A stretch of 64,000 nucleotides of DNA. Origin: Maratus speciosus (Eukaryota > Arthropoda > Arachnida > Araneae > Salticidae). The notes beneath the pieces were generated by a model, which saw only the letters and a list, made by a program, of their open reading frames with translations, searched no databases and had not been told where the DNA came from. This document shows, in pieces, positions 29,811 through 42,689 of the stretch; position 1 is the stretch's first letter, and every line of letters begins with the position of its first letter. The position numbers were made by a program, and so were the translations under genes. Where the stretch lies: contig OZ010795.1 in assembly GCA_963932465.1 (NCBI GenBank), forward strand, positions 20,793,874 to 20,857,873. Direction: 5' to 3'.

Positions 29811-32480
29811 GACCTTCCATGTAAAATAATAAATTAAAATGAACTTCTATAGTAATCACAATAACTGAGATTTGTGCATTCCCGTTCACAAATCATTAAA
29901 ATGACAATTAGAAAATATACTTTATTGTCTCGCCACCATAATAAAATGTCTGAGCTTTAATATCACAATGCCCGTTTTCTTCGGATGGTGTAGCAGAAAA
30001 ATTTGTAATTTTCTGACAATACGAAAAAAAAAATCCATCAGATATCATATAGTGAAATTCTCGTTTGTATCTATATTATAAAGTAAAAATATGTCAGTGA
30101 GTAACTCTGACATCATACTGTTGATGGCAACGGCCTAACAGACAAATTGTTCCTTTACAACAATTTTTCTTAACTTCTAAACAGCACACAATTTAATTTT
30201 TTAAGCTGTCGAATAGAACAAAAATTCCTTTCAAATTAAATTTATCTGAAAATTGTATTTCAGTTTTTGTATTTTAATGGGTCTGAAAGTAATTTTGAAA
30301 CATGGATATTTTTAAATGTGCGTGCAGCCCAACGAAACCATTACGAAAGATGAACCCGTTTGCTTTTAATGCAATATTATGAAGAAAAGGCATGTCTATG
30401 TGTAACTTTATCATCATATTATTGGTGACAATAACCTATTCTATCCACAAATTTTGATTTTACTACAATTTAACTTCTAAACATTCATTCGATTGTTCCA
30501 ACGTCTAATAGAAGAAAAACAAAACAAAAAAAAAAACCTTCAATAATATTTGTTTGAAAGTTTATGTCAGTTCATAGATTTTCTATAGATTTTAAAGTGA
30601 TTCTCAAGCATGAATATTTTTTTAAATGTGCGTAAATATTTTTTAAATGTGCGTGCAATTACAAAAGATTAACTCAATTGCTCAAAAACACTGCAAATAA
30701 TTCAGTACTTGTTTGTTTTCGTGTAATATTTCATAACTAAATTGGTAAACCAAATTTAAACGCCAAAATAAAATAAAATAAAATAAAACACGAATTTATC
30801 AGATATCAAACCGAACTACGCAAAATAATCTATTATGTATTGAAAATGCAAATGGCAATTTCGTTCCGGCTGCTTATAACTTGAGTTCTTCTGAATGGAT
30901 TTCAATGCGACTATCAGTTTCTCAGGAAAGATTTTAGTGCATAACATATTGTTTTATGTTGCTTAGTCATAGAATTATAGGGAAAAGTTTTATAATCATG
31001 TGAACCCGATTATGAAAGATTAGTATTTTTAAAAAGATTTTTATTAATGGACATCCTTGGAACTTGCATCGTTTCTTGGATAATTTTACACGGATGGTTT
31101 TAGAACATTGCATTTACGTCAGTATATATAAAATTACGGAAGAAAGTTCAATAATCAGATGAGGCCGATTATAAAAGATTAGCCTTTTAAAAATGTTCTA
31201 CTGGACAGATTTTGATGGAATTTACGCTGTTACTATGCACGCAATTTTCTATAATGGTTTTAATATATCCCATTTTGCTCTACATGTTTTGTTATAGAGT
31301 TAGCCGAAAAGTTACGAATCCGTTGAACCCCATTCTGAATGATTAGCCTTTTAAAATGTTAGATAATTTTTCAAGGATAGTTTTAGTATATTGCATATCA
31401 GTCTATCATTCTTAAACCAAGTTCTACTGTAAATCATCAACTAAAAAATTTGACCCTTAACAACCGAAGTTTTGTCTTAAACATTAGAAAGTATAATAGC
31501 GCAGTGGCATTAATAACGTTTTCATCGACACGGAAGAACGTTTCAGATAAAGACCCATATTGCATTAAAATGACACATCAAATTCACCGATATATTTCAT
31601 TTAGTTCAAGATTCGTTTGGAGAAACCAACCAGCGCAGCGAGCTAAATGTGCTACTCAGATTATAAGGGAATTATAGTGAAAATATTCACGATTAACTGC
31701 TCGCTATAATACGAAAGTACAGAAAGTGCTTTTTCAAGCAGTTTTTGAGAAATCTAAAAAAAAACACAAAATATATCAGTGCTTCAAATTAAAAACGATT
31801 TTTATTAATGTTCTGTTAATGCGCAGTATATCAGGTACTTTTAAACACGGGTATCCTAAGATTCATTGCCTATAATTTTTAAACGGAAACTCACACTAAT
31901 CATAAAATCCAAATCCACAGCGATTAACATGAAAATGACGTCAATCTATGAAGCTTCGTTTAAAATGAGAAAGCTAACTCTAAAAAAAAAGTTGTTATGT
32001 TTTAATTTCAATTTAATATAAATCGTATAAAAGTAGGTTTTACATTATGGTATTTGATGTAAATCGTAGAATGTTATCACTGCATTTAAAATATTAAAAC
32101 ACCTAAATGGTATAATTAAAGAAAGAACATTATAACGAAATAGGAAATAAATCATAGCAACCGGTTTTTAGAGCCAGTTTGAGGCCATATTTATCGAAAT
32201 TGAAGTCATAATTTATTGAAAATGTCGCCGTATTTAGTGATTTGTGTTTCTGATCCTTTTTCTTGGAATAGAAAAGCTCATATTTTAGTGAAATTTTAAT
32301 TTTAAATACATTAAATGGAGGTTTTAAGTTTTCACAAAGTCTTGAAGTTTTTATTTAAAATATGAGAAATGCGCATTTTCTGCTTAGAGAGACATCAATT
32401 TCAAACATTGAACAATATATCGAGAGAAACTGAATTTGTATTGGTTTATGAAAAGAAACTACACGTGTTTTCCATTTTTA
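29811..32480. other. Helitron-derived AT-rich sequence
   Basis: No gene. Repeated phrases (for example AAAAATGTGCGT, AAAGATTAGCCTTTTAAAA) suggest decayed tandem repeats. A plus-strand Helitron-like 5' start (TCTATATTATAAAGTA, at 30070) is present without a matching 3' end. The ORF at 31450-31677 shows no known motif. Confidence 0.4.
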
Positions 32481-32489
32481 TTATTATTT

Positions 32490-33075
32490 GCGCCTTTTTT
32501 TTAGGGTGTGGCAACACAATAAAATAATTCAGATTTTCTCGCTGTACTTTTGCATTTTTGAAATCGACGTCATTCAGAAAATGCACATATTTCATATATA
32601 TATGTAAGAACTTTAACCAAACGTATGTTAAAAGGACGTAGTATCTTCATTTGCACGTTTAAAGTTAAAAAAAAAGTCTATTTTAATACAAACGTTTCAA
32701 TTTTAGGAAACCAAAATAAATCTTTCACTTAATGGATGATAATAATAAGGAATTATTTCAGAAAAACAAAAGTATCCCTTGAGAATAAAACATCATTAGA
32801 AAACAGTGTCAGTTAATCAGAAATTGACGTCATATCTAGCAAACGATTTTTATTATTATTATTATCTTTTCCCTAAATTATTTTCTTGATATTGAAACAC
32901 CTTTATTAAAATAGATTTTTTAGCTTCAAAAACATTCAAATGAAGATATACTACGTAATTTGAACACACATTTAGTTAAAGCTTTTATTTTATATAGAGA
33001 AAATGTGCATTTCCTGATTAGAATGACAACAATTTCGAAAATGCAAAAATATAGTGATTCAGTCTGAATTTTTAT
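32490..33075. repeat. Inverted repeat related to 29340-29520
   Basis: The left part (32505-32690) has TTTAGGGTGTGGCAACA, a TTTTGCATTTTTGAAATCGACG segment and ACGTAGTATCTTCATTTG. The right part (about 32935-33075) carries the same words in inverted order (AATGAAGATATACTACGTAA, CGAAAATGCAAAAATATAG). A further related copy in the right-hand orientation is at about 29340-29530. Confidence 0.65.
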
Positions 33076-34399
33076 CTACCCTATATATATAAAATCCTAA
33101 TGAAACGAATTTATGAAACGGATATTATGAAAGGAATTTATGTAAGGGCCATTCCACGTCAATCAACCAAATTTTTTATGGCTTGTAACCCGACCCCCAG
33201 GGATTTGGATGAAACTCTGTGTATATACTAATTCTATCATGATATGAATACATCAGAAAATTTTCCTTCCTAGACCTCATAGTTTGTGAGATATGGGGTC
33301 CAATTTTTGGATTTTTCTCAAATCGCACATTTCTGAGTCTGTATTTTTAGACTGCAGTTCCATTTTCAAAAAATTGTTTCTCTGGATCTAAAATGCGAAT
33401 CATCTTAAAAGTATCACAGTAAGTGCATTAAAAGATGCAGATTTTAATAATAAAATATTTAAAAAATTAATTTTAAATATTTAGGGCCAAAAAATTAAAC
33501 CAAAGTTGAAAGTTATGGTTATTTTTCCAAATATTTGTGATTTTACGAAAAAGGCTCTACACAAAAAGGCAAATGAAATTTCCAATTTCTTTTTGTTGTA
33601 AATAAAAGTTTACACTTTGGGCTTTCTAGTTATGAAATAAAAATGATGTCTTTCTCATGACTTATGCAAAATTTTGCCCTGTTTTGGGAAACTGCACCAA
33701 TCAAGAAAAAAAAAATCTCTGCCTAATTTTAGCTGAGGTTATTAACTAACTACTGTGGTTTCTATGACTTGTTGAATATATTATTCAATGTTTCTTTCTT
33801 CCTTTCTTTTGCAAAGTAAAGTTTTTTTTTTTTTTTTTTTTTTTTTGCTTTCTTCTGAGTAAAAGGGAGGAAAAATCCTATGACTGCAGTCTATTCTCCC
33901 TCCATTAAATTTTGTGCATATATTTTCTTTTATTATTAGCATTTTTTTTTAATTTAAACAATCCCTTAATTTTGTGTTTACAATATAACTGTAAACAAAA
34001 AATCTTTTGTTGATATAGAATAAGAAAATGCAATAATGACTTTTATATATGTTTGAATTAAAATATTTTATTTATATTTAGCATTTTTTAAAAACTTTCT
34101 ATCTTATTATCTTGGATAATTTTAATCATTTTAAATATGTTTTTTATAGATTAAATACCTTATATTTAACAAAGCCTAGTTCATTTCTACAGTATGAAAC
34201 ATATTTTTACACCTGCCTTGTATAAACAAATTCTGACAAAGGCGGGATAAAATTATTTAGTTAAGGCACGTGTCTTCGAATCTGTTAATCAAATTATTAT
34301 TAGTCTGTTGTTTCTCATAATAGAAGGGGGCTGCAAATGAAAATAATAGATGAATTTGAAGTAACTAATTATGCTGCACACCAGTCATGACAACTTCTG

Positions 34400-34540
34400 A
34401 GACAAAAGAGAATCTTGTCTATGCCAGAAATAAGAAACATTAAAGCCACAGCTACAGGTCCAGAAACAATTGAACTAATTGAAAAGTTTTATAATTGTAA
34501 TGAATATTGAAGAATCATGACTGGAAAAAAAATATAGTTA
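34400..34540 (+). pseudogene. Fossil transposase piece 1 (ATGPETIEL block)
   Basis: The plus frame through 34421 reads MPEIRNIKATATGPETIELI, continues EKFYNCNEY, then stop, RIMTGKKI, stop. The ATGPETIELI and xxMTGKK blocks recall a transposon-encoded protein family common in arthropod and cnidarian genomes (recalled, not searched). Two stops lie in this short stretch, so it is dead. Confidence 0.5.
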
Positions 34541-34803
34541 GCATTGCTAAGAATGTACTATGCACAAAAGCGATTTATATTATGTATATCTATATGAGTT
34601 GTATTCTCTTTTTAAACAGGAATTTCCGAAAAACTTGAGAATTATAACTCTAGGTATTCAATCCAGTATTAACAGCACTGTTCATTTAATTGAATTTGTG
34701 ACAAGCTAAGTAAAATATTTGGAAAATGTTATTCCACTATTTTATAACGAAAGCTAAATCTAATTTCCTAAAAGAAACAAAAGCAAACTTTGGCCCTCAA
34801 AAA

Positions 34804-34900
34804 GCTATCGTTTTGTAGGATTTCAGCAAAAATTTTACTTTTCTTATTCAAGATGAGGCTTAAAGTTACCATTGGACCAAAGAAGCTGCACTCTTGATCC
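34804..34900 (+). pseudogene. Fossil transposase piece 2 (DFSKNFTF..QDEA block)
   Basis: Reads AIVL, stop, DFSKNFTFLIQDEA, stop, SYHWTKEAA in one frame. An acidic D-F-x-x-N followed by QDE and YHW fits the catalytic-core region of the same family. Degraded by stops. About 2 kb of AT-rich sequence separates it from piece 3. Confidence 0.5.
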
Positions 34901-37030
34901 AACTGTTATATACACTTTATCTCTCGGTATTAGATTATCAGCAAACAATATACATATTTTATCTTATGACTAGTGCATAACTCCCGTCAAAAATGACGGA
35001 ATGTGAATGATAAATCTCCAAAACAATATTTAAAAAAAAGATGCCTCATGCATTTTGTTAATCAAAAAGTATTATCCTTTGATTTTTGATAATTAGAACG
35101 AAGATATTATGTAAACTACAGTTTAAAATCATATTTTAAATATTTCAGAATGGAACAGGAAAAGATCAAAGTTGCATTGCATTTGTAACATATATATAAA
35201 TTATTAAAGGAAAAAATTACGCTTAATTCTATAGAACTTTTTATAAAATATTTTACATATTCATATTGCATGTGTAATTAAGGTTTTTTTTGCTCAGATT
35301 TGTGTATTTTAGTTTTAAAATATCAAAACACTAAAATATTTTTTTTAATTTTACATTTTATAACATCATAAGTATAGTTTCCCAAACTATTATAACGTAA
35401 AAGAAATTTACTAATAGCATAATATTTAATTAAAAAAATAGTTAATTTATCCCAAATAACATTCATCAAAGAAAAATTTATAAGCAAACAACATAAAAAA
35501 ATATATAAAATAATATCTGAATTTTCACATTTTCATATTTCAAATCTGGCTGCCATAATTGTCAATATTTATATAAAAAAAAAAATATAACATTAACACT
35601 TTTTAGTTTCTAAGGTTATTATTAAATTAAAAAAGATCCATCACTAAGCAAGGTAAATAAATTGTATTTTTTAATCAGATTATTAAAGTATCAATTTTCT
35701 TCTGTTCTATAAAAAAATGTAAATGATTGAAAAACGTAAATATTCTGTAAAAAATGTATAGGTAAATAAGATATTTTAAAATTATTTCGCATAAATATGT
35801 ATTAATAAATACTTATAATACTGTAAAATACGTATAATGCGTATAATACTGTAAAAATATGAATTTACAGATAATAGATGGCGCCACGCCTAGAACTAAA
35901 TTGCTGGGATTTTGTGTATGAACATTTGCGTTTTCTAAATTTTAAAACTAAAAAACATATATTTGAGTTACAAATAACTTAATTACATTTATGCAAATAA
36001 TACATCTTTTATGAGTGTATCCAAATCAAAGGATGAAAACTTCAGAAAAAAAAATGTTTATTTTATAATGATTTTTTAATATAACTTCCTAACATTAGCG
36101 GCTCGGCCCATGGAGGAATGAAGACTAAATTATATTGAAGACTTAATGTTTATAGCTCCATGGCTCGGCCTTATGTAGCCATCATCCAGCTCATCAGGCA
36201 ATGCTAAAACGATCCTTAAACTTAAACTATAGAAAACAACAATAAAAACTGATTTGATTGAATAAATTCAAATCCACCGCGTGTTCAAAACAGAATCAAC
36301 AAAAATTTTAAAACAGTAAAGCACACGTTGCCAATTGGTAATCAGTACAGTATGATGAATGATTCTAAACGTGAATGACTCACCATTTGGCTCACTTTTT
36401 TTTTTTTTTGCAACAATAATAATAATGATGATTAGCAAAGTGAAATGTAATTTCTGAAAATTTCACATTAAATTTTAATATGCTAATTATATGAAAATAT
36501 TAACTTGTATTTTTAACAAACTTCGATTGTTTACTTTAATTGACGATAGATGGCTGCAAAAATAGTTTTTGAAGGTTTTAAACAAAATTAAAATATTTAA
36601 AGACTTTAATAAGCTTCTACAAATATTTTAAGAACAGAATCAGATAACTAACCTGTATTTTTTTTAATGAAGCGTTCAAAGACTCATTCATTTGTTTCAA
36701 TATTCGGAAATTGTGAATGGCAACAGTGTTCTTTTGCTTATATCTAGTAATCTGATGTTTATAATATAGCTTATTTTTAATTTGGAACTTAATACATTAT
36801 AATTGGATATGATATACATGTTTTAGTGAAAATATACTGAACAGACATTATTTCTAGTAAAAAAAATTATCATTTAGCTAGCATATGTTAAGATATATTG
36901 TTCATTAAGCCTAACATGGCGTTTAGCTACGGTCGATTCGCACACTGGAGTGGGCCGCACCGGCATCGTTCTGACGGCTTCCTGCACTCAGATTTTATTA
37001 TAAGTAGATAAGCAACATGATTTCACTCTT

Positions 37031-37249
37031 ATGTGTTTAGCACAGAAGGAAGTGATATCATTTGTAAAAGAGATATTTCCTGATGTAAAGAAAGTCCTTG
37101 ACTTTTGTGATGGGTGCTCTGGCAATATAAAATTTGCAAATTTTCATAAACCTTTACCAAAATTAAGAGAATTTCCCCTTAAGATATTTAAATTCTTTTC
37201 TTGGGGGTGGGGGGAAGGAGGGGAGATAGCCACAGATTTAATGTTTTAG
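37031..37249 (+). pseudogene. Fossil transposase piece 3 (FCDGCSGN block)
   Basis: The 72-codon frame starts MCLAQKEVISFVKEIFPDVK and continues KVLDFCDGCSGNIKFANFHK. An F-x-DG-x-x-x-x-K-x-x-N-F pattern is the second catalytic-Asp region in related elements. The tail after residue 45 is low-complexity. It lies inside the long-TIR element in the same orientation as pieces 1 and 2, which supports a single decayed gene. Confidence 0.5.
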
Positions 37250-38778
37250 ATACTAAATCAAGAAGATCTTCTAATATACCGATGTTTCGTTGTGTTATTA
37301 TGTTTGGACTTATAGTAAGATAGGAAAATTGACATATATATTAGAAGGTTTTCAATGTTGCTTATTCATATTAAATATAAATTTTAAATTGCACAAAAAA
37401 GAATGTTGCAAAATAAGTCTAAATGATACTGCAAAAGTACGTCATTTATTTCTATATTTATATTTAGCTGTTATATTTTTGAATTTCAATCTTTTATATA
37501 TAATGTTTATTCTGATTTTTTAGCTTTAAAAATTTGCATATAATTTAACAAATTATTTATTTGTTACATAAAAAAATACAACAATCTAAATCTTTAAATT
37601 ATTTATAAGCAATTTTATTTAATGTATTAGATTTAATTAATGATTATTTCAATTTTAATAAAAATGAAGTTTTTCTCCTAGCTTTTGTAAAAATTTTGCC
37701 GTGTTTTGGGAAATTGCACCATTCAAGAAAATAAATATATCTCTAATATGTCTAATCTAAACTGTGGTACCTAAATAATTACTGTGGTTCCTATGACTTG
37801 TTGAATTTATTTAATATAAATGCTTCTTTTTTTTTTATTTACAAAGTAAAGAATTTGCTTTTTTTTTCTGAGTAAAATGAGAAAAAAATCTATGATTACA
37901 ATATCTACGCCCCCTCTATTAAATATTGTACATATTCTTTACATACTACCTTTGTGAAAGTATTTACAGAAATGCTATACCACTGAATCCAATGATAGAT
38001 GTACATTTATGTGACAAACATATGCGATAAGATTGAGAACAACACAATTTCAGATAATGTGTGATATGTACCAATAAGATACAAATTTTCTACTGTTATA
38101 AAAATAAATAAATCAGCCTGATTTTAAAGGTTCATTTTCGGAAATAAATCAAAACGATTAATAAATTTATATTTAAAATGTGCAGCAATTATTTAGGTAC
38201 CATAAGCAAAGTTAAAGATATTTATCTCTTGATAGGTACAGCATCCCAAAATAAGTCAAAAATTTTGCATAAGCCATGAGAAAGACATCATTTTTATTTC
38301 ATAAATAGAAAGCCACAAAGTGTAAACTTTCATTTAAAACAAAAAGAAATTGGAAATTTCATTTGCCTTTTTGTGTAGAGCCTTTTCCGTTAAGTCACAA
38401 AAATTTGGAAAAATAACCATAACTTTCAACTTTGGTTTAATTTTTTGGCCCTAAATATTTAAAATTAATTTTTTAAATATTTTTTTATTAAAATCTGTGT
38501 TTTTTGTTGTACTAACGGTGATATTTTTAAGGTGATTCGCATTGTAGTTCCAGAGAAACAATTTTTTGAAAATGGAACTGCAGTCTAAAGATACAGACTC
38601 AGAAATGTACGATTTGAGAAAAATCCAAATATTGGACCCCCCATATCTCACAAACTATGACGTCTAGGAAGGAAAAATTTCTGATGTATTCATATGATGA
38701 TAGAATTATTATATACACCGAGCTTCATCCAAATCCCTGGGTGTCGGGTTACAAGGTCTGGTTGAATTGACATGGCTA

Positions 38779-40006
38779 CGAGTCATGTATTCTGTAAATA
38801 TAAGATAAAAGTTAAATAGATTCCAATATTTCACAACTGTAACAATAACAATATTACAGATATTAAAAATTATGATATTAATAATAATAATAATAATAAC
38901 TACAGTAATAATAAAATGTGGAAAGCAGAACATGCATTAGTCAGGAAAGGGCTTCCTTGAGCTAATGCTCATCCAATTGAGACATTCTTTAGAAATTTTT
39001 CATTTGAAATAAATAATTTTATAGGGACTTTTTTGTGCACGACATCTAATGTCGATGTGTAATGTACTAACATTCAACATTTTTCTATTTTGATTATAAT
39101 ATATTTCTGAGCACGCTTTTAATTTCGGAACCAAAAAACCAATTAAGTTCTTCTATCTTTACAAGAAGAAAGTATTTGATTCATGAAAATTTTCGAATTC
39201 AGGTTTTCGACGAATTTGCGCGTTTTAGGGGTCAGAGATTACGTAAAACATTTTTTTGCAAAATATCTGTCTGTGTGTCTGTGTGTGACACAAATTTCGT
39301 GGGTGCTCTATCTTAAGAACTAGTGCACGGAATTTCATTAAAAAAAAAATTATTCAGTCCCTGTTATATGTTGGTGCTGATTAGTTTTTGGTGCAAATCG
39401 CTCAACAGGTGGAGCTGATATGCTGCAGTTTTTACGATTTTCTCAATGGCTCTATCTTAAGAACTAATGCACGGCTTTTTATGATACTTCAGATTCAGTT
39501 AGTCCTTGATATGACTTGATGATTGTCTGTGATTGTGTTGATTGACTGTCTCGTACTCACTCGTTCAATACATGACTCGTAACTATTCTATGAAACGACT
39601 GATTAAACAACTGATTATGTTTCACGGCGATTTCTCCTAAAATATGGAATAATTTGCGATGAAATTAACACCAAAAATCTGTATTGATCCAGAGATCTCA
39701 AAACTGGTATTAGAATTTTTAAATTAGAATTAGTTTTCGAAATATTATTTTTTTTGAAATTTTAAACACTTTCATCTAATGATGGCAACTCAAATTTTAA
39801 TCATAACAGATATTTTTTTTCATATTTTAGAAAAGTTTATTATTTTAAGCTAATTTGGCAACCAGTTTGGCCTCCCTTAAATCTATGCTAAGAACAATGC
39901 TTTTTTTTTCGTTATAATTTTATTTAATGCAAAACTTTCTTTTAAAACTGAAACACTTAAAATTAATGGCTTTCACTCCTTTCTTTTTTTTAAACGAAAC
40001 GAATAA
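38779..40006. other. AT-rich spacer with a short duplicated phrase
   Basis: TGGCTCTATCTTAAGAACTA-like phrases followed by TGCACGG occur at about 39313 and 39447 (134 bp apart), after a GTCTGTGTGTCTGTGTG run. Otherwise only an (AAT)n run near 38880-38900. Confidence 0.4.
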
Positions 40007-40327
40007 GGCGCAGATGTCATATACGCCGCGGGTACCTAATTGGCGCCAAAATGGCGCTATTTTGTTTGACATGGTAACCCGTCTATTGTTGCTTATTCAT
40101 TAATAAATGTTTATTTACCTTTATTTTCTTTTTATTTAAAAAAAATGTTATAAATTACTTTGTTCTATAGTTATTAATTATTTTTCTTTTTATTTATTGT
40201 TATTTCATTTTAAAAATAATAGAAAATAATTTAAAAATACATATGTAACTGGTATTCGAAAACGAGGTTTTCGCCAAATTGTCGTAAAAAATCACTCCAA
40301 ACCCGGTGCTTATATGACATCTGTGTT
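40007..40327. mobile_element. Longer relative of the GGCACAGATGTCATAT MITE
   Basis: Starts GGCGCAGATGTCATATACGC and ends ATATGACATCTGTG. Compared with the copies at 12099 and 61794 it has about 115 extra bases. No clear target duplication remains. Confidence 0.6.
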
Positions 40328-40379
40328 AAATATTAAATAATGTCAAATCATGACATTTAATTTCAAATTCAAAGCAAAC

Positions 40380-40637
40380 GACCAATATCGCCAAATTATA
40401 TAAATCGCCAAACCACTCGCCAAATTATACAAGTTGACGTAATTTTCATTTTAAATAACGAAAGAACAAATAAATTACCAGAAAAATATACAAATAAAGC
40501 ATCCAAATAAAAATCACTTGATGGCGTACACACGTGTAACTTCCTTACAGTCAAGTGAATGTGACATTTACAATCAACCATTATTGGCATTTAATCTTAT
40601 AGTTTGGCGATTGATTTTTGGTCGATGGGATAACCAG
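40380..40637. repeat. Degenerate copy of the GTTATCCCGTCGACC MITE
   Basis: Shares the AAATTATATAAATCGCCAAAC interior and the TTGGTCGATGGGATAAC end with 11667-11951, but the left terminus is lost. Confidence 0.6.
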
Positions 40638-40789
40638 TATAAATTTTGAAAGGGCTTTGGACATCTTTACTTTCTGAAAATTACTTGAGGCTCATGCAGG
40701 GTAACATCATATAAATGTTACATTTACAGGAACATACTTATGGTAGGAACAAGTTTCAGGGACTGGTAAGCAGCATTAAAATTGTGGTA

Positions 40790-41345
40790 GTAGAACCTCG
40801 ATTATCCGAAGTAATTGGGACCAACCCTCTTTGGGAAAATCGAAATTTTCGGATAATCAATAATGCTTCAGTTTAAAGATTAAGGAGAAATATATGCGCT
40901 ATTTCTTATTATAGTAACAAGTGCTTAAAAAATAATGCAATAACAAAATGGAAGCACGAGTAAATTACCTGAATTTTAATTTTGAAATTAAATAACTTTT
41001 TACGTATTTCACAAAGGTTTTTTTTTAAAAAGTTTTGTTTGTCGCACTTTCGATTGACTTTGCTTTGCAGCTCTATTTCACAAAGTTTTTTTTTTTTTTA
41101 ATACTATTAGTTCACCAGTATCACAGTCTTTCTGCTGCTCCAGGCATGCCAAACCTTTTGAAAAACATTCAAAAGCTCCTGAACTGCTAATTTGTTCGTT
41201 TTCTTCGCCTACATTGTTGCCTCTTCTTCGCTTTGATCAGTGTGATAGTAAAAAAAAAAAAAAAAAAAAAAAAAGCTTTAAAAATAAATTTCGGTTAATC
41301 GAGAGTTTCAGTTAAAAGAGTTTCGGATAAAAGAGGTTCTACTGT
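40790..41345. mobile_element. pogo/Tigger-like MITE
   Basis: Left end AGTAGAACCTCGATTATCCG; right end GGATAAAAGAGGTTCTACTG followed by TA. Imperfect inverted repeats of about 22 bp with the AGAACCTC..ATCCGAA theme are typical of pogo-group elements. About 555 bp, with a poly(A) run near 41252-41274 inside and no transposase. Confidence 0.65.
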
Positions 41346-41627
41346 ATATCCAAAATATATTGAGAGTAATAATAAGCTCGATGTAGCTTGGAGTCGTTCG
41401 GTAGCTTCATCGCCCCAAGCCCTACCTTCCCGGTTTTCGGAGTCTTTAATTCGTGTAATTTCCCTTTTAAATTTGTCCGGTTTCAATTTTTGATTTTTTG
41501 TTTTTCAACCTCGCTTTCGCTAGAGTGTCTTTCCCTCGAGACGTGCCTGGGGACCTGCGAACCTTGCTTCCGCAAAAGAGTAGAACTAGAGTAGAAGAAG
41601 TAAGGGCCTGCGGACGAAGAGAGGCCG
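41346..41627. other. Moderately GC-rich patch, not recognised
   Basis: 41390-41627 is richer in GC than its surroundings and has short ORFs on both strands, but no motif I recognise. Could be part of a host 5' UTR or an old repeat. Confidence 0.3.
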
Positions 41628-41876
41628 CTCGCCACGGCGGTCTTAATTTACTACTCGAAAAATAAAAAAATGCTAACTGGCAAGTTAAAAAAAAGCTATT
41701 GGCGAGATTTGAAACCGGCTAACATAAAAGTACCAAGAATTCTTTGCGATCATGGCAACTTTTATGCAGTTTTATTCGAAAAAATAACTTTGATTCTTTA
41801 ATCAAAATGGAAATCTTTCTCATGAAAAGCGAAGGAACTGCTGATGATAGTCACATGACTTAGGCTATTATTATAG
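41628..41876 (+). repeat. Direct repeat, copy 1 (right half of the TTTTATGTTAGC MITE plus flank)
   Basis: Nearly identical to 42431-42680, from CTCGCC(A/G)CGGC to GACTTAGGCTATTA. Includes the MITE right end GGCTAACATAAAAGTACC near 41744. Because sequence beyond the MITE end is also shared, this is a segmental duplication, not two insertions. Confidence 0.85.
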
Positions 41877-42017
41877 AAACTAGCCGCCCTCGGCGACCAG
41901 TTTGGTCTCCCTTAAATGTATGCTACGCATTGTATCATGTTACTTTTATTCATAATTTAATTTACTCGCTCAATCCTTCGCCAAATCGGAAGATTCTAAT
42001 ACAGAAATCATAAACTC

Positions 42018-42388
42018 GGTATTTTTATGTTAGCCGGGTTCAGGTGATAAATCGCCAAACGTTGTTTCCGTAGTATTTTTTCGTATTTCATTAATTTCAT
42101 TTAAAATATAACCCTTCACTCATTTTATTTAAAATTTGTGACTCTCGATGATTTCTCAAACAGAAGGAAATAAAAAAGAAAAAAGAAAAGTAATAAATAA
42201 TACCATAAAACATAACATTTAATTTCAACCAACTCTCCCTTTCAACATCAAAACTTTGTTTTAATTTAACAAGCAAAAAATTGTTTATTGCAGTCGCATG
42301 AAGTGGACTATTATAATACTGATGACATGATGGCTATGGAACAATATTTGGTGATTTATTACCTGCGCCCGGCTAATATTAAATTACC
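42018..42388. mobile_element. MITE, family with TTTTATGTTAGC ends, longer copy
   Basis: Starts GGTATTTTTATGTTAGCCGG and has CAGGTGATAAATCGCC near both ends in inverted orientation; ends GGCTAATATTAAATTACC. Target duplication not recognisable. Confidence 0.65.
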
Positions 42389-42430
42389 AAAGTGGCCGTC
42401 TGACATATAAAAAGCAAAGCGGTCAACCCG

Positions 42431-42680
42431 CTCGCCGCGGCAGTTTTAATTTACTACTCGAAAAATAAAAAAAAATTCTAACTGGCGAGTTAAAAAAAAG
42501 CTATTGGTGAGATTTGAACCCGGCTAACATAAAAGTACCAAGAATTCTTTGCGATCATGGCAACTTTTATGCAGTTTTATTCGAAAAAAATAACTTTGAT
42601 TCTTTAATCAGAATGGAAATCTTTCTCCTGAAAAGCGAAGGAACTGCTGATGATAGTCACATGACTTAGGCTATTACAAT
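42431..42680 (+). repeat. Direct repeat, copy 2
   Basis: Second copy of 41628-41876, about 803 bp downstream, joined directly to the Helitron body that ends at 43481. Confidence 0.85.
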
Positions 42681-42689
42681 AGAGATTAT

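Larger units (their letters stand above)
33146..38778. mobile_element. 5.6 kb DNA transposon with about 0.6 kb terminal inverted repeats
   Basis: 33146-33760 is repeated in inverted orientation at about 38170-38778, with well over 80% identity by eye. Landmarks are TTGTAACCCGAC, CAGGGATTTGGATGAA and GGCTCTACACAAAAAGGCAA. The left end reads GGGCCATTCCACGTCAATC. Internally the element has decayed transposase-like pieces (34400-34530, 34804-34890, 37031-37165) and a direct repeat of part of the TIR-proximal region (33640-33925 and 37660-37945). The superfamily was not decided. Confidence 0.8.

Noticed and set aside
37290..37523. 77-codon ORF after fossil transposase piece 3
   Set aside because: AT-driven, rich in Leu/Phe/Ile, no match to the family order.
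41295..41594. ORFs on both strands at 41.3-41.6 kb
   Set aside because: The minus one overlaps the pogo-like MITE end; neither shows a domain. Kept only as an unrecognised GC-richer patch.
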